From Dongia deserti (GTDB taxonomy: Bacteria > Pseudomonadota > Alphaproteobacteria > Dongiales > Dongiaceae): a DNA stretch of 64,000 bases. A program made the position numbers and the translations under genes. Of the stretch, positions 26,331-34,586 are shown piece after piece. Positions within the stretch are counted from its first letter, which is position 1. Each line of letters starts with the position of its first letter. The stretch is from contig NZ_QORW01000003.1 in the NCBI RefSeq assembly GCF_003574735.1, positions 310,001-374,000 of the forward strand. Reading direction: 5' to 3'. The notes below the pieces were generated by a model. The model searched no databases and was not told the DNA's origin. It was given only the letters and a program-made list of their open reading frames with translations.

Positions 26331-27470
26331 ATGAAGAAAACTCTTGTGGCAGGTCTGTTTGGGCTTGCGGTCAGCGTGTCGGGCGTTGCCTTTGCCGAGC
26401 CCGTCAAGGTCGGCATGATCACCACGCTTTCGGGCGGCGGGGCGGGCCTTGGCATCGACGTGCGCGACGGCTTCCTGCTTGCGATCAAGCAATCGGGCAA
26501 CAAGGACATCGAGGTCGTCGTCGAGGACGACGCGATGAAGCCGGAGCTAGCGGTGCAGATCGCCGACAAGATGATCCAGAGCGACAAGGTCGATATTCTG
26601 ACCGGAATCATCTGGTCCAATCTTGCGATGGCCGTGGTGCCGAACGCGGTCGCGCAGGGCAAGTTCTATCTTTCGCCCAATGCCGGCCCCTCAGCGCTCG
26701 CTGGCGCCAAATGCGACGAAAACTATTTCAATGTCGCCTGGCAGAACGACAATTTGCACGAGGGGATGGGCAACTACGCCAACACCGCAGGCTACAAGAA
26801 CTCCTTCATCCTGGCGCCCAACTACCCTGCCGGCACCGATGCGCTGACGGGCTACAAGCGTTTCTACAAGGGTGAGCTCGCCGGCGAGATCTATACCAAG
26901 CTCGCCCAGACCGACTATGCGGCGGAGATCGCCCAGATTCGCGCTTCGGGCGCGGATTCGGTTTACATCTTCCTCCCGGGCGGCATGGGGATCGCCTTCA
27001 TGAAGCAGTACGCCCAGTCGGGCGTCGGTATCCCGGTGCTGGGCCCCGGTTTCTCGTTCGACCAGGATGTGTTGGGCGCGATCGGCGATGCGGCCATCGG
27101 CGTAAAAAACACCTCGCAGTGGTCGAAGGACCTCGACAATCCGACCAACAAGACGTTCGTCGAGACCTTCCAGGCCGAGTACGGCCGGCTGCCGTCGCTT
27201 TATGCAAGCCAGGGCTACGACACGGCGAGCCTGATCCTCTCGGCCGCCGCCAAGGCCAGCGTAAAGGACGCAGATGCCTTCCGCGCCGCGCTCAAAGCGG
27301 CGGATTTCAAGTCGGTGCGCGGCGACTTCAAATTCGGCAACAACCACCACCCGATCCAGGACATCTACGTGCGGGAAGTCGTGAAGGAAGGCGACGTGCT
27401 GACCAACAAGATCATCGGCGTGAGCCTGGAAGACCATCAGGACGCTTACGCCAGCGAGTGCAAGATGTGA
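26331..27470 (+). CDS. Periplasmic substrate-binding protein of the second Liv-type ABC importer
   Basis: A 379-residue Peripla_BP_6 protein. Signal peptide core TLVAGLFGLAVSVSGVAFA, mature start EPVKVGMITTLSGGGAGLG. Conserved body elements include DILTGIIWSNLAMAVVPNAV and KNSFILAPNYPAGTDALTGY, a variant often seen in binding proteins for aromatic or short organic acids rather than leucine; that assignment is only suggestive. A GGAGGAG ribosome site precedes the ATG. It heads the operon with livHMGF. Confidence 0.9.
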   Translation: MKKTLVAGLFGLAVSVSGVAFAEPVKVGMITTLSGGGAGLGIDVRDGFLLAIKQSGNKDIEVVVEDDAMKPELAVQIADKMIQSDKVDILTGIIWSNLAMAVVPNAVAQGKFYLSPNAGPSALAGAKCDENYFNVAWQNDNLHEGMGNYANTAGYKNSFILAPNYPAGTDALTGYKRFYKGELAGEIYTKLAQTDYAAEIAQIRASGADSVYIFLPGGMGIAFMKQYAQSGVGIPVLGPGFSFDQDVLGAIGDAAIGVKNTSQWSKDLDNPTNKTFVETFQAEYGRLPSLYASQGYDTASLILSAAAKASVKDADAFRAALKAADFKSVRGDFKFGNNHHPIQDIYVREVVKEGDVLTNKIIGVSLEDHQDAYASECKM

Positions 27471-27479
27471 CGGCTTCGT

Positions 27480-27597
27480 CTCCCCCTTTTCTGCCCGCTT
27501 TGCGGGAGAGAAGGGGGATGGCGTCAAGCTTGAAGGCCCATCATCAATGAGTTGCGCACCTCACCCCTGCCTATGTCGCCGACAGGGTGAGGGCGAG
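27480..27597. repeat. Two intergenic palindromes between binding-protein gene and livH
   Basis: First, an imperfect long hairpin at about 27483-27518 (CCCCCTTTTCTGCCCGC / GCGGGAGAGAAGGGGG). Second, CCTCACCCCTG pairing with CAGGGTGAGG at about 27558-27593. Both have the look of rhizobial intergenic palindromic elements (REP/RIME-like). As in the first importer, they separate the abundant binding protein from the membrane genes and may attenuate or stabilise mRNA. Confidence 0.5.
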
Positions 27598-27632
27598 CCG
27601 CAGCGATGCCAATCCTGAGATCCCGTTAGCCT

Positions 27633-28553
27633 ATGCAGACGACCCTCCTGATTGAGCAGATCCTGAATGGCGTGCAGTTCGGCGTCATGCTGTTCCTGAT
27701 GGCGGCCGGGCTGACGCTGATCTTTGGCGTCATGGGCGTGATCAATCTGGCACATGGCTCGCTCTATATGCTCGGCGCCTTCGCCTGTGCAGCCGTCGCG
27801 ACGGCGACAGGCTCGTTCTGGCTCGGGCTCATGGCCAGCCTTGCAGCGGCAGCGGCCGCCGGCGCCATTGTCGAGCTTCTCGTCATCCGCCGGCTCTATG
27901 ATCGTGATCACCTTGACCAAGTGCTTGCCACGTTTGCGCTGATCCTGATTTTCTCGGAAGGGACGCGCTGGCTGTTCGGTTCCTTTCCGCTCTATCTCAA
28001 CATACCGCCCGTGCTGTCCGGTGCGGTCGACCTGCCGGCAGGAGCGCGCTACCAGCTCTACCGCCTGGCGATCATTCTCGTGGGGATTGCAGTGGCGATC
28101 GGGCTCTACCTGCTCATCTCGAAGACCAGGCTCGGCATGCGCATCCGCGCAGGCCAGTCGGATCGCGAAATGATCGCCGCACTCGGTGTGGACATTCGCA
28201 CGCTTTATACCGTCGTCTTTGCACTCGGGGCGGCGCTTGCCGGCCTCGCCGGCGCAATGGTCGGGGCGCTACAGTCGGTACAGGTCGGCATGGGCGAGCC
28301 GGTGCTGATCCTCGCCTTCGTTGTCATTGTTATCGGCGGCATCGGCTCCATCAAGGGCGCGCTGGTCGGTGCTGCGCTCGTCGGTCTCGTCGATACGCTC
28401 GGTCGTTTCCTGCTGCCGCAGTTCTTCGCCCTTTTTCTCGGCCCCTCCCAGGGGACGACCGTCGGGGCGGCACTCGCCTCCATGCTGATCTATATCGTAA
28501 TGGCGTTGATCCTGGCTGTCCGGCCGCGGGGCTTGTTTGCGGCAAGCACATGA
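27633..28553 (+). CDS. livH: Branched-chain-type ABC transporter permease LivH (second system)
   Basis: A 306-residue permease with about eight membrane segments. LivH signatures: GVMGVINLAHGSLYMLGAFA near residue 40 and FVVIVIGGIGSIKGALVGAA near residue 235. Its TGA overlaps the livM ATG. It is only distantly similar to the LivH encoded at 16068-16970, so the two importers are not a recent duplication. Confidence 0.94.
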   Translation: MQTTLLIEQILNGVQFGVMLFLMAAGLTLIFGVMGVINLAHGSLYMLGAFACAAVATATGSFWLGLMASLAAAAAAGAIVELLVIRRLYDRDHLDQVLATFALILIFSEGTRWLFGSFPLYLNIPPVLSGAVDLPAGARYQLYRLAIILVGIAVAIGLYLLISKTRLGMRIRAGQSDREMIAALGVDIRTLYTVVFALGAALAGLAGAMVGALQSVQVGMGEPVLILAFVVIVIGGIGSIKGALVGAALVGLVDTLGRFLLPQFFALFLGPSQGTTVGAALASMLIYIVMALILAVRPRGLFAAST

Positions 28554-29539
28554 AGAGGATGCGCGCCGAAACGCCGATCAATTTCCTTCTGGCGGGACTG
28601 CTGCTCCTCGTGCCGCTTGCTGCTTTGGCGTTGGAAGAGCCTTTCTACATCACGCTGGCCACACGGATGGCGATCCTGGCGCTCGCAGCGGTCGGCCTGA
28701 ACCTTGCGCTCGGCTTGGGCGGGCTGGTGTCCTTCGGCCATGCGGCTTTCTTCGGCATCGGGGGCTATACAGCGGGCATCCTTTCCACCCACGCCTCCAA
28801 TGCTCAGCCTTTGATGACCTGGCCGATCGAGATCGGCGGGTCCGACAACATGCTCGTCATCTGGCCGGTGGCAGTGGTCCTGTCCGGCCTTGTCGCATTG
28901 GTAACAGGCGCGATCAGCCTGCGCACCTCGGGCGTCTATTTCATCATGATCACGCTGGCGTTCGCGCAGATGATCTATTATTTCGCAACCTCTTGGCCGG
29001 CCTACGGCGGCGAGGACGGCCTCTCGCTGGGGCTCCGCAACGCCTTTCCAGGGATCAACACAGCGCTTCCGCTCAATTTCTTTCTCATCTGCTATGCCCT
29101 GCTGATTGCAGCGCTGTACCTTTTCGCGCGCATCCGCGACTCACGATTCGGCACCGCCCTGCAGGCGGCGCGGCAGAACCAAGTGCGGCTCGCAGCCGTC
29201 GGCATTTCGCCGTTCCCGATCCGTCTGGCCGCCTTCGTGCTCTCCGCCATGATGACCGGTCTCGCCGGTTCGCTCTTCGCCGACCTCAATCGCTTCGTCA
29301 GCCCGTCGATGCTCTCCTGGCAGATGTCTGGCGAGCTCATCGTGCTCGTCATTCTGGGCGGTACGGGCCGGCTTTTCGGGCCTGTTGCCGGCGCCATGCT
29401 CTTCGTGCTGTTCGAGTTCATCCTCGGCGGCTTCACCGAGCGTTGGCAGCTCTTCCTCGGCCTCATCCTGCTTGGCGTGGTCTTGTTTGCACGCGGGGGG
29501 CTGCTCGGCCTGCTGGCGGGGAAGGTGCGCCATGGCTGA
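28550..29539 (+). CDS. livM: Branched-chain-type ABC transporter permease LivM (second system)
   Basis: A 329-residue permease with about ten membrane segments; GLGGLVSFGHAAFFGIGGYT is the LivM motif, with IVLVILGGTGRLFGPVAGAM near residue 270. The ATG overlaps the livH stop by 4 bp and the 3' end overlaps livG by 8 bp. Confidence 0.94.
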   Translation: MKRMRAETPINFLLAGLLLLVPLAALALEEPFYITLATRMAILALAAVGLNLALGLGGLVSFGHAAFFGIGGYTAGILSTHASNAQPLMTWPIEIGGSDNMLVIWPVAVVLSGLVALVTGAISLRTSGVYFIMITLAFAQMIYYFATSWPAYGGEDGLSLGLRNAFPGINTALPLNFFLICYALLIAALYLFARIRDSRFGTALQAARQNQVRLAAVGISPFPIRLAAFVLSAMMTGLAGSLFADLNRFVSPSMLSWQMSGELIVLVILGGTGRLFGPVAGAMLFVLFEFILGGFTERWQLFLGLILLGVVLFARGGLLGLLAGKVRHG

Positions 29540-30281
29540 GGCCATCCTGTCCGTCCGGAATCTGCGAAAGAGCTACGGAGCGCTGACGGTAACGGACGGT
29601 GTCAGCCTCGATCTTTGCGCGGGCGAGATCCACGCGCTGATCGGACCGAATGGCGCAGGCAAGACGACGCTCATCCATCAGATCGCGGGCACCGTCAAGC
29701 AGGATGGCGGCACGATCGCGTTTCTCGGACGCGACATCGGTGGTCTTGGCGTTGCCGAAAGAGCGCGGCTCGGCCTCGGCCGCTCCTTCCAGATTTCGTC
29801 GCTTGCCCCCGAATTCTCCGCACTCCGCAACGTAATGCTGGCTGTCCAGTCGCAACAGGGGTCGAGCTTTCACGCCTTCCGCCCTGTCATGCGCGATCCT
29901 TCCCTGACCGAACCTGCATTGAACATGCTGGAGCGGGTTGGCCTCGCTGGTCGCGCGCATGTGACCGCGGCGGAACTTTCGCATGGAGAACGCCGCCGGC
30001 TCGAAATCGCGATTGCGCTGGCGCTTTGCCCCAGGGCGTTCTTGTTCGACGAGCCGATGGCTGGAATGGGACCGGAAGGTTCGAAGAGCCTTACTGGATT
30101 CTTGAATGACCTCAGGCAGGAAGCGCCCATTCTGCTCGTCGAGCACGACATGGATGCAGTTTTTGCGCTCGCCGATCGCGTTTCCGTCCTGGTCTACGGC
30201 CGGGTCATCGCAAGTGGTAGCGTGAGCGAGATCCGCAACAATGCGGAGGTTCGCCGCGCATATTTCGGGGAGCACATCTGA
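29532..30281 (+). CDS. livG: Branched-chain-type ABC transporter ATP-binding protein LivG (second system)
   Basis: A 249-residue ATPase starting MAEAILSVRNLRKSYGALTV. Walker A GPNGAGKTT, variant signature ELSHGERRRLEIA (His replaces the usual Gly), Walker B AFLFDEPMAGM, H-loop His in LLVEHDMDAV. The start at 29532 matches family length; the frame is open further upstream inside livM. The stop and the livF start share one base (TGATG). Confidence 0.93.
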   Translation: MAEAILSVRNLRKSYGALTVTDGVSLDLCAGEIHALIGPNGAGKTTLIHQIAGTVKQDGGTIAFLGRDIGGLGVAERARLGLGRSFQISSLAPEFSALRNVMLAVQSQQGSSFHAFRPVMRDPSLTEPALNMLERVGLAGRAHVTAAELSHGERRRLEIAIALALCPRAFLFDEPMAGMGPEGSKSLTGFLNDLRQEAPILLVEHDMDAVFALADRVSVLVYGRVIASGSVSEIRNNAEVRRAYFGEHI

Positions 30282-30964
30282 TGCTCCTGGAAGTGTCGCG
30301 TCTCGAAGCGTTCTATGGTGCCTTGCAGGCGCTTTTCGGAGTGGACCTCGCCGTCGATGATGGCGAGGTCGTCGCTCTCTTAGGGCGCAACGGTATGGGA
30401 AAGACGACGACGATCTGTTCGATCCTCGGTCTCTTGCGATCGCGAAGCGGAAGTGTGCGCTTTGACGGTACCGAGACGTCACGGTTGCCTGCCCACCGTA
30501 TAGCCCGCCTGGGCATGGGCCTCGCTCCCGAAGGCCGCCGCTGTTTTCCCAATCTGACGGTGCGTGAGAATCTGGTGGCGGCGGCGCGGCCGGGCACCTG
30601 GACGCCTGCCCGCGTCGCAGCCCTCTTTCCCCAACTCGAAGAGCGGAGGGACCAATATGCCAATACACTCTCCGGCGGCGAACAGCAGATGCTCGCCATT
30701 GGCCGCGCTTTGATGACCAATCCGAAGCTCCTGATCCTGGACGAAGCGACCGAAGGGTTGGCGCCATTGATCCGGCAGGACATCTGGGCTGCCATCCGTA
30801 GGCTGAAGGCTGGCGGTCAATCCATTCTCGTTGTCGACAAGGCGCTCGCCGAGCTTCTGCCGATCGCCGACCGCGCCTTTGTTCTGGAAAAGGGCGTGAC
30901 CGTCTGGAGGGGGCGGCCTGACGAACTCACGGCCCAGCTTCAGGACCGCTATCTGGGTGTCTGA
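30281..30964 (+). CDS. livF: Branched-chain-type ABC transporter ATP-binding protein LivF (second system)
   Basis: A 227-residue ATPase, normal-to-short for LivF. Walker A GRNGMGKTT, signature TLSGGEQQMLAIGRAL, Walker B LLILDEATEGLAPL. The H-loop position reads LVVDKALAELL: the usual VEQN/VEHD-type His or Gln is replaced by Lys, as is often reported for this subgroup of LivF. Last gene of the operon. Confidence 0.93.
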   Translation: MLLEVSRLEAFYGALQALFGVDLAVDDGEVVALLGRNGMGKTTTICSILGLLRSRSGSVRFDGTETSRLPAHRIARLGMGLAPEGRRCFPNLTVRENLVAAARPGTWTPARVAALFPQLEERRDQYANTLSGGEQQMLAIGRALMTNPKLLILDEATEGLAPLIRQDIWAAIRRLKAGGQSILVVDKALAELLPIADRAFVLEKGVTVWRGRPDELTAQLQDRYLGV

Positions 30965-31024
30965 TCCGTTGCGCGCCGGCTTTACGGCGCTAGAGGCGCT
31001 TCACGCCCTCTGGGATGTGCGGAC

Positions 31025-31046
31025 ACCGCATCCATTTCGATGCGGT
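31025..31046. terminator. Hairpin between convergent livF and protease genes
   Basis: ACCGCATC-CATTTC-GATGCGGT is a perfect 8-bp stem with a 6-base loop, in the 178-bp gap between genes that end toward each other. A smaller hairpin (GCGCCG/CGGCGC, 30973-30990) precedes it. No T-run, so a terminator role is plausible from position only. Confidence 0.4.
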
Positions 31047-31142
31047 GGCATTCGCTACCGATGCAATGACGCGCGCGTTCACGATCGCGCCGCAATCCAC
31101 GACGAGTCACGCGCGTCCGCGAGGAAGCGAAGAAGTCAATGA

Positions 31143-32117
31143 CTATGGGTTCTCATTCCGCGCCTGGTTGACGAGCCGGGATAGATCCGAGCCACCCGAG
31201 CACCAGTTCTCGAGTCCGGAGGCGAACACTTGGCCGATGGCGGACACGACGGCGACCGCGTAGGCGCCTGGATCATTCTCCCAGAAACCGAACATTGGCG
31301 ATCCCGACTGGATCCTGCAGATATCCGCGTTGGTAGTCATCGCCCTTCCGGAACCGTAGTCGAATTCGTCTTCGTCCATGCTCTTGCCCATCTGAAAGAG
31401 CGGGAACGACGTGCCGGGATTGACGGCATATCCCATGTTGAACCAGACGCTGAGATCGTCCCAGGACGAGCTGTAGACCTTGGTACCGAGCCACCCGAAG
31501 CGGTCGCCCAGTCTTTCGTTGATGACGAGTACCGCATAATCCTCATCGACCGTGCTCGCGCCCGGATCGCCCTGGATCTGGGTATAGGCATAAGCGAGGG
31601 TATCGAAGACGGTCGCCTGAGCCGCGTTCCCAGCAAAGTGGACCTCGATTTTCTCGGCTACATCGGTGTTCCAAGCCACGACATGACTTGCCGTCAAGAT
31701 GTGACGCGGGCCGATGAGCGCACCGGAGCCCATGCGACCGTTCGCGTTGGTGATCCGGCACACGCATCCCCACGGATAGCTCGTGTCGTTGTAGATCCTC
31801 CGATCATCGGAGCCATAGAAATGACAGTCGATGGCGGGCGTCAGCCGATGGCCGCGATGCGTCACGACAGGTGGCTCAGGCAGCCGCAGGCGCTGCGGAG
31901 CGAACGCCCCTGCAATCCAGGCCGGGCGATAGGAGTCGGTCTGCGCAACCGCTTCGGATGGGGCCGCGCGCTCGACGAAGCGCACGGACTTGCTCGGCGG
32001 CACGGACGAGATCAAGCCCTGCAGTTCTCTGGGGACCTCTTCCCGGGCCGCTTCGCGCGGCCGGCGGCGGAGCTCTTCCGGATTCATCGGGAACACATTC
32101 TCGACGTGCGACGTCAT
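31143..32117 (-). CDS. Trypsin/V8-like serine protease
   Basis: A 324-residue S1-type serine endopeptidase resembling glutamyl endopeptidase/V8 proteins. Triad candidates: His145 in ILTASHVVAW, Asp193 in VDEDYAVLVI and Ser273 in IQSGSPMFGF (the usual GDSGGP is reduced to SGSPMF). The first 85 residues are Arg/Glu/Pro-rich with no signal peptide, so the protein could be cytoplasmic, secreted by another route, or a zymogen with a propeptide. ATG at 32117 with an AGGAGGG site is used. It stands alone, convergent with the liv operon. Confidence 0.82.
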   Translation of the reverse strand: MTSHVENVFPMNPEELRRRPREAAREEVPRELQGLISSVPPSKSVRFVERAAPSEAVAQTDSYRPAWIAGAFAPQRLRLPEPPVVTHRGHRLTPAIDCHFYGSDDRRIYNDTSYPWGCVCRITNANGRMGSGALIGPRHILTASHVVAWNTDVAEKIEVHFAGNAAQATVFDTLAYAYTQIQGDPGASTVDEDYAVLVINERLGDRFGWLGTKVYSSSWDDLSVWFNMGYAVNPGTSFPLFQMGKSMDEDEFDYGSGRAMTTNADICRIQSGSPMFGFWENDPGAYAVAVVSAIGQVFASGLENWCSGGSDLSRLVNQARNENP

Positions 32118-32691
32118 TGTCCCTCCTTGGCGGGTGCCTGGGACCGCAACCCGACTATCCTGAGAACGCTTCGTGAGAAAATAGCAGGCCCGGCGGCGGA
32201 ACATGACCGCCCCGCACGCATGATCATCGTATCAATGCCGATATTGGGGCCACTGCCTGCCGACCCGATCTCTATAGTAGGCTTGAAGCGGCACGGTGTC
32301 CACGACTTTCACTTGTGCGCCTTGTGTAAAGCCGATAACAGAGCGACCTCGCGTCTTGCGCGCTCTACGCCAACCCGAAACGATATCGCCGATGTGGGCG
32401 CGCACCGGTCACGCTGTCTGCTGACACGCACGGAATATGCCTATGAGCAGGCCAAACCAGAGTTCACAGCGCAGATGGTGATCAAACCGCACACCGCATG
32501 CTCAATGATGCAGGTTGCGATCTCACCTCAAGGTAACGCCGCCGCCTCCGGGTCAAACAGAGCCTATCCAGTCAATTGAACTAAGTCGGATTTACCTCCG
32601 ACAGCAGACGTCCCAATTGCTGCCGCTCGGCGAGTGCCAGAAGCAGTATTATTCGCAAAGTCAGCTTATATGGCACACCGCAGGCTTGGGA
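32118..32691. other. Intergenic stretch, no gene recognised
   Basis: About 570 bp upstream of the protease gene and downstream of the MarR gene. Several open frames exist on the plus strand but none shows a domain, start context or codon pattern that supports a gene. Confidence 0.45.
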
Positions 32692-33183
32692 CTACGATAG
32701 CTGCTCCGAGCGCGCTTTCACGTCATCGCTAAGCCGCTGTATGATCTCGATGGTCTTGCGGATATCCACTTCGCCGAGAGCGACACCCATCGTCGAGGCG
32801 ATCGCCAAGAGGCGGTCGTTGAGCTCCTGGTAGCGCGCCTCACCTTTAGGCGTAAGCCGCACCAGCTTCGAGCGCCGGTGCTTCGGATTGTCGATGAACT
32901 TCACGAGCCCTTCGGCGGCAAGCTCATCCGCCAGCCGCTGCATGCGTTGGCGGCTGGTGGGCCGCATCTCCGCGATTTGGGGCACGGTCAGCGGACCAAG
33001 CAGCGCAAGGCTTCGCATAAACCCGAACGCACCGCCGCCCCAGCTCGTGATGAGCCCTGTCTTCTGGCCGAGGGCCCTTATCCTAAAGAAACACTGGGCG
33101 ACTTCGAGCATCAGCTGAGCGACTGCCTCGCCCTTGCTGTCGACGATTGGGCTCGCACCTGTTCTCTGTCGTGTCGACACCAT
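32692..33183 (-). CDS. MarR-family transcriptional regulator
   Basis: A 163-residue winged-HTH regulator: LGPLTVPQIAEMRPTSRQRM is the recognition-helix region and KHRRSKLVRLTPKGEARYQE is the wing with the conserved DxRxxxLxLT-like pattern. ATG at 33183 after AACGGAGG is chosen. Two 17-bp near-identical dyads lie just upstream (33235-33278), between this gene and a divergent membrane methyltransferase gene. The natural reading is an autoregulated repressor controlling both; the ligand is unknown. Confidence 0.88.
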   Translation of the reverse strand: MVSTRQRTGASPIVDSKGEAVAQLMLEVAQCFFRIRALGQKTGLITSWGGGAFGFMRSLALLGPLTVPQIAEMRPTSRQRMQRLADELAAEGLVKFIDNPKHRRSKLVRLTPKGEARYQELNDRLLAIASTMGVALGEVDIRKTIEIIQRLSDDVKARSEQLS

Positions 33184-33234
33184 CGCCTCCGTTCCCTTTG
33201 GCTGTACCAGGTCTCCAGTATACCAATTCTCAAT

Positions 33235-33278
33235 TGACACCTTAGTTGTCAAATCGTAGACTGACACCTTAGTTGTCA
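33235..33278. promoter_or_regulatory. Tandem MarR-type operators and divergent promoter
   Basis: TGACACCTTAGTTGTCA occurs twice, at 33235-33251 and 33262-33278, with 27 bp between starts. Each is a dyad (TGACA-N7-TGTCA) of the size bound by MarR dimers. On the plus strand TTGACA at 33234-33239 and TAGACT at 33257-33262 with a 17-bp spacer form a plausible sigma70-type promoter overlapping site 1, so repressor binding would block it. Confidence 0.7.
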
Positions 33279-33325
33279 TTTTCAGAATCTCTGCTGCGTG
33301 TCCTCCAGCATCTGCGGGAGCAACC

Positions 33326-33826
33326 ATGGATATGGACACAGATGGACAACAGATGGACGACACAGAAACGGCGGGCGTCATCGCGCGACCACCCTTCCTC
33401 TTTCTCGCCGCTCTTCTGCTCGGCCTTGTCTGGGATCGCCTCCTGCCTTTGCCGTTCCCGGTTCCAGGGACCAACTTGGTCCACTGGATCATTGGCGGCG
33501 CGCTGATCCTCATCGGGTTGGCGCTTGCAGGCTCGGGTATTCGCAACTTCTCACTGGCCGGGACGCCGGTGCCCGGGAACAAACCCACCCGCGTGCTGGT
33601 GACGACCGGCATTCACGGCTGGACCCGCAATCCCATCTATCTCGGCATGTTCCTCATCTACGGGGGCATCGGCGTGGCCGCACAGAGCTCGTGGGTGCTG
33701 ATGATCACGCTGCCTCTGGCAATCACGATCCGCTTCGGCGTCGTCGCGCGCGAGGAGATGTATCTGGAACGGCGATTCGGCGACGCCTATCGGGACTACA
33801 AGAGCCGTGTGCGCCGCTGGCTGTAG
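33326..33826 (+). CDS. Isoprenylcysteine carboxyl methyltransferase (ICMT)-family membrane protein
   Basis: A 166-residue integral membrane methyltransferase-like protein with four hydrophobic segments. The family core is present: TTGIHGWTRNPIYLGMFLIY (RNPxY motif) and REEMYLERRFGDAYRDYKSR with the terminal VRRW, which together form the SAM/acceptor pocket in ICMT and PEMT-like enzymes. Bacterial members methylate unknown small molecules or lipids. It is divergent from the MarR gene and shares its operators, so it is probably repressed by it and induced by a compound it or its neighbour handles. Confidence 0.85.
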   Translation: MDMDTDGQQMDDTETAGVIARPPFLFLAALLLGLVWDRLLPLPFPVPGTNLVHWIIGGALILIGLALAGSGIRNFSLAGTPVPGNKPTRVLVTTGIHGWTRNPIYLGMFLIYGGIGVAAQSSWVLMITLPLAITIRFGVVAREEMYLERRFGDAYRDYKSRVRRWL

Positions 33827-33883
33827 CCGTCGGACACAGCGCTGGCCCTCTAGCGCCGACGCGCTGCGCATTCGGAGGCCCAG

Positions 33884-34507
33884 GTGAGATCAGGCCTGAT
33901 TGTGATCGGCGTCTTGGCGGTCGTGCTCTCCTCCTGCGCGACGATCCCGACACCCCAGGAGGCCAACGTTGCCGTACTGACGCTCAGAAAGTATGGTAGT
34001 TGGGCGTGGGCCGTAGGCATTGCTCTCATCTGGGTCGATCTGGTATTGCCGATCCCACAGACTGCCGTGATCACCGCACTCGGCATCATCTATGGGACAT
34101 TGCTCGGCGGATTGCTGGGTAGCTTCGGCCTGATCACCGGTGGTCTTCTCGGCTACGGCCTGATGCTCACCTCCGCACGGCGTCTTGTGCGGCGGTTCGT
34201 TGGACTCAAGTCCCTGCACAAGATGGAGGGTTTGTTCGACCGGGGCGGGGCTTGGGCGATCGTTCTCACCCGCAGTCTTCCGTACAGCATCCCCGAGGCC
34301 ATGGTCTTTCTCGCCGGCCTCGCGGGCATGACCATGCCGAAATTTATCATGGCGCTGACCATCGGCAGCGTACCCGCGGCATTCGTCTTCGCAGCGATCG
34401 GCGCTGGCTGGGCGGACCAGCCGATCTTGGCCCTCGTGGTTAGCTACGTCCTTCCCATCCTCCTTCTACCCATCGTCGTTTATCTCATGCAGCGGCGAGC
34501 AATGTGA
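33884..34507 (+). CDS. VTT-domain (TVP38/DedA-like) membrane protein with lipobox-like N-terminus
   Basis: A 207-residue polytopic membrane protein. The VTT core is recognisable: GIIYGTLLGGLLGSFGLITG, then FDRGGAWAIVLTRSLPYSIP-EA (the conserved FxRxxPxxP-like region) and GMTMPKFIMALTIGSVPAAF. The N-terminus IVIGVLAVVLSSCATIP looks like a lipoprotein signal with Cys at residue 18, odd for this family. GTG at 33884 follows a GGAGG site. It lies 57 bp after the ICMT-like gene and is probably in its operon. Confidence 0.8.
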   Translation: MRSGLIVIGVLAVVLSSCATIPTPQEANVAVLTLRKYGSWAWAVGIALIWVDLVLPIPQTAVITALGIIYGTLLGGLLGSFGLITGGLLGYGLMLTSARRLVRRFVGLKSLHKMEGLFDRGGAWAIVLTRSLPYSIPEAMVFLAGLAGMTMPKFIMALTIGSVPAAFVFAAIGAGWADQPILALVVSYVLPILLLPIVVYLMQRRAM

Positions 34508-34586
34508 GAAATGTCACTATAGCAAGTCAGGTAGCGAAGCCGAGATGCGTGGTGGCGAACCATGATCAGCCTCAACTCGCTCACAG

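Noticed and set aside
29463-30767. 434-codon minus-strand open frame
   Set aside because: Antisense to livG and livF of the second importer; no family features.
31230-32579. 449-codon plus-strand open frame
   Set aside because: It is antisense to the serine protease gene, has no domain, and its length follows from high GC and codon bias of the true gene.
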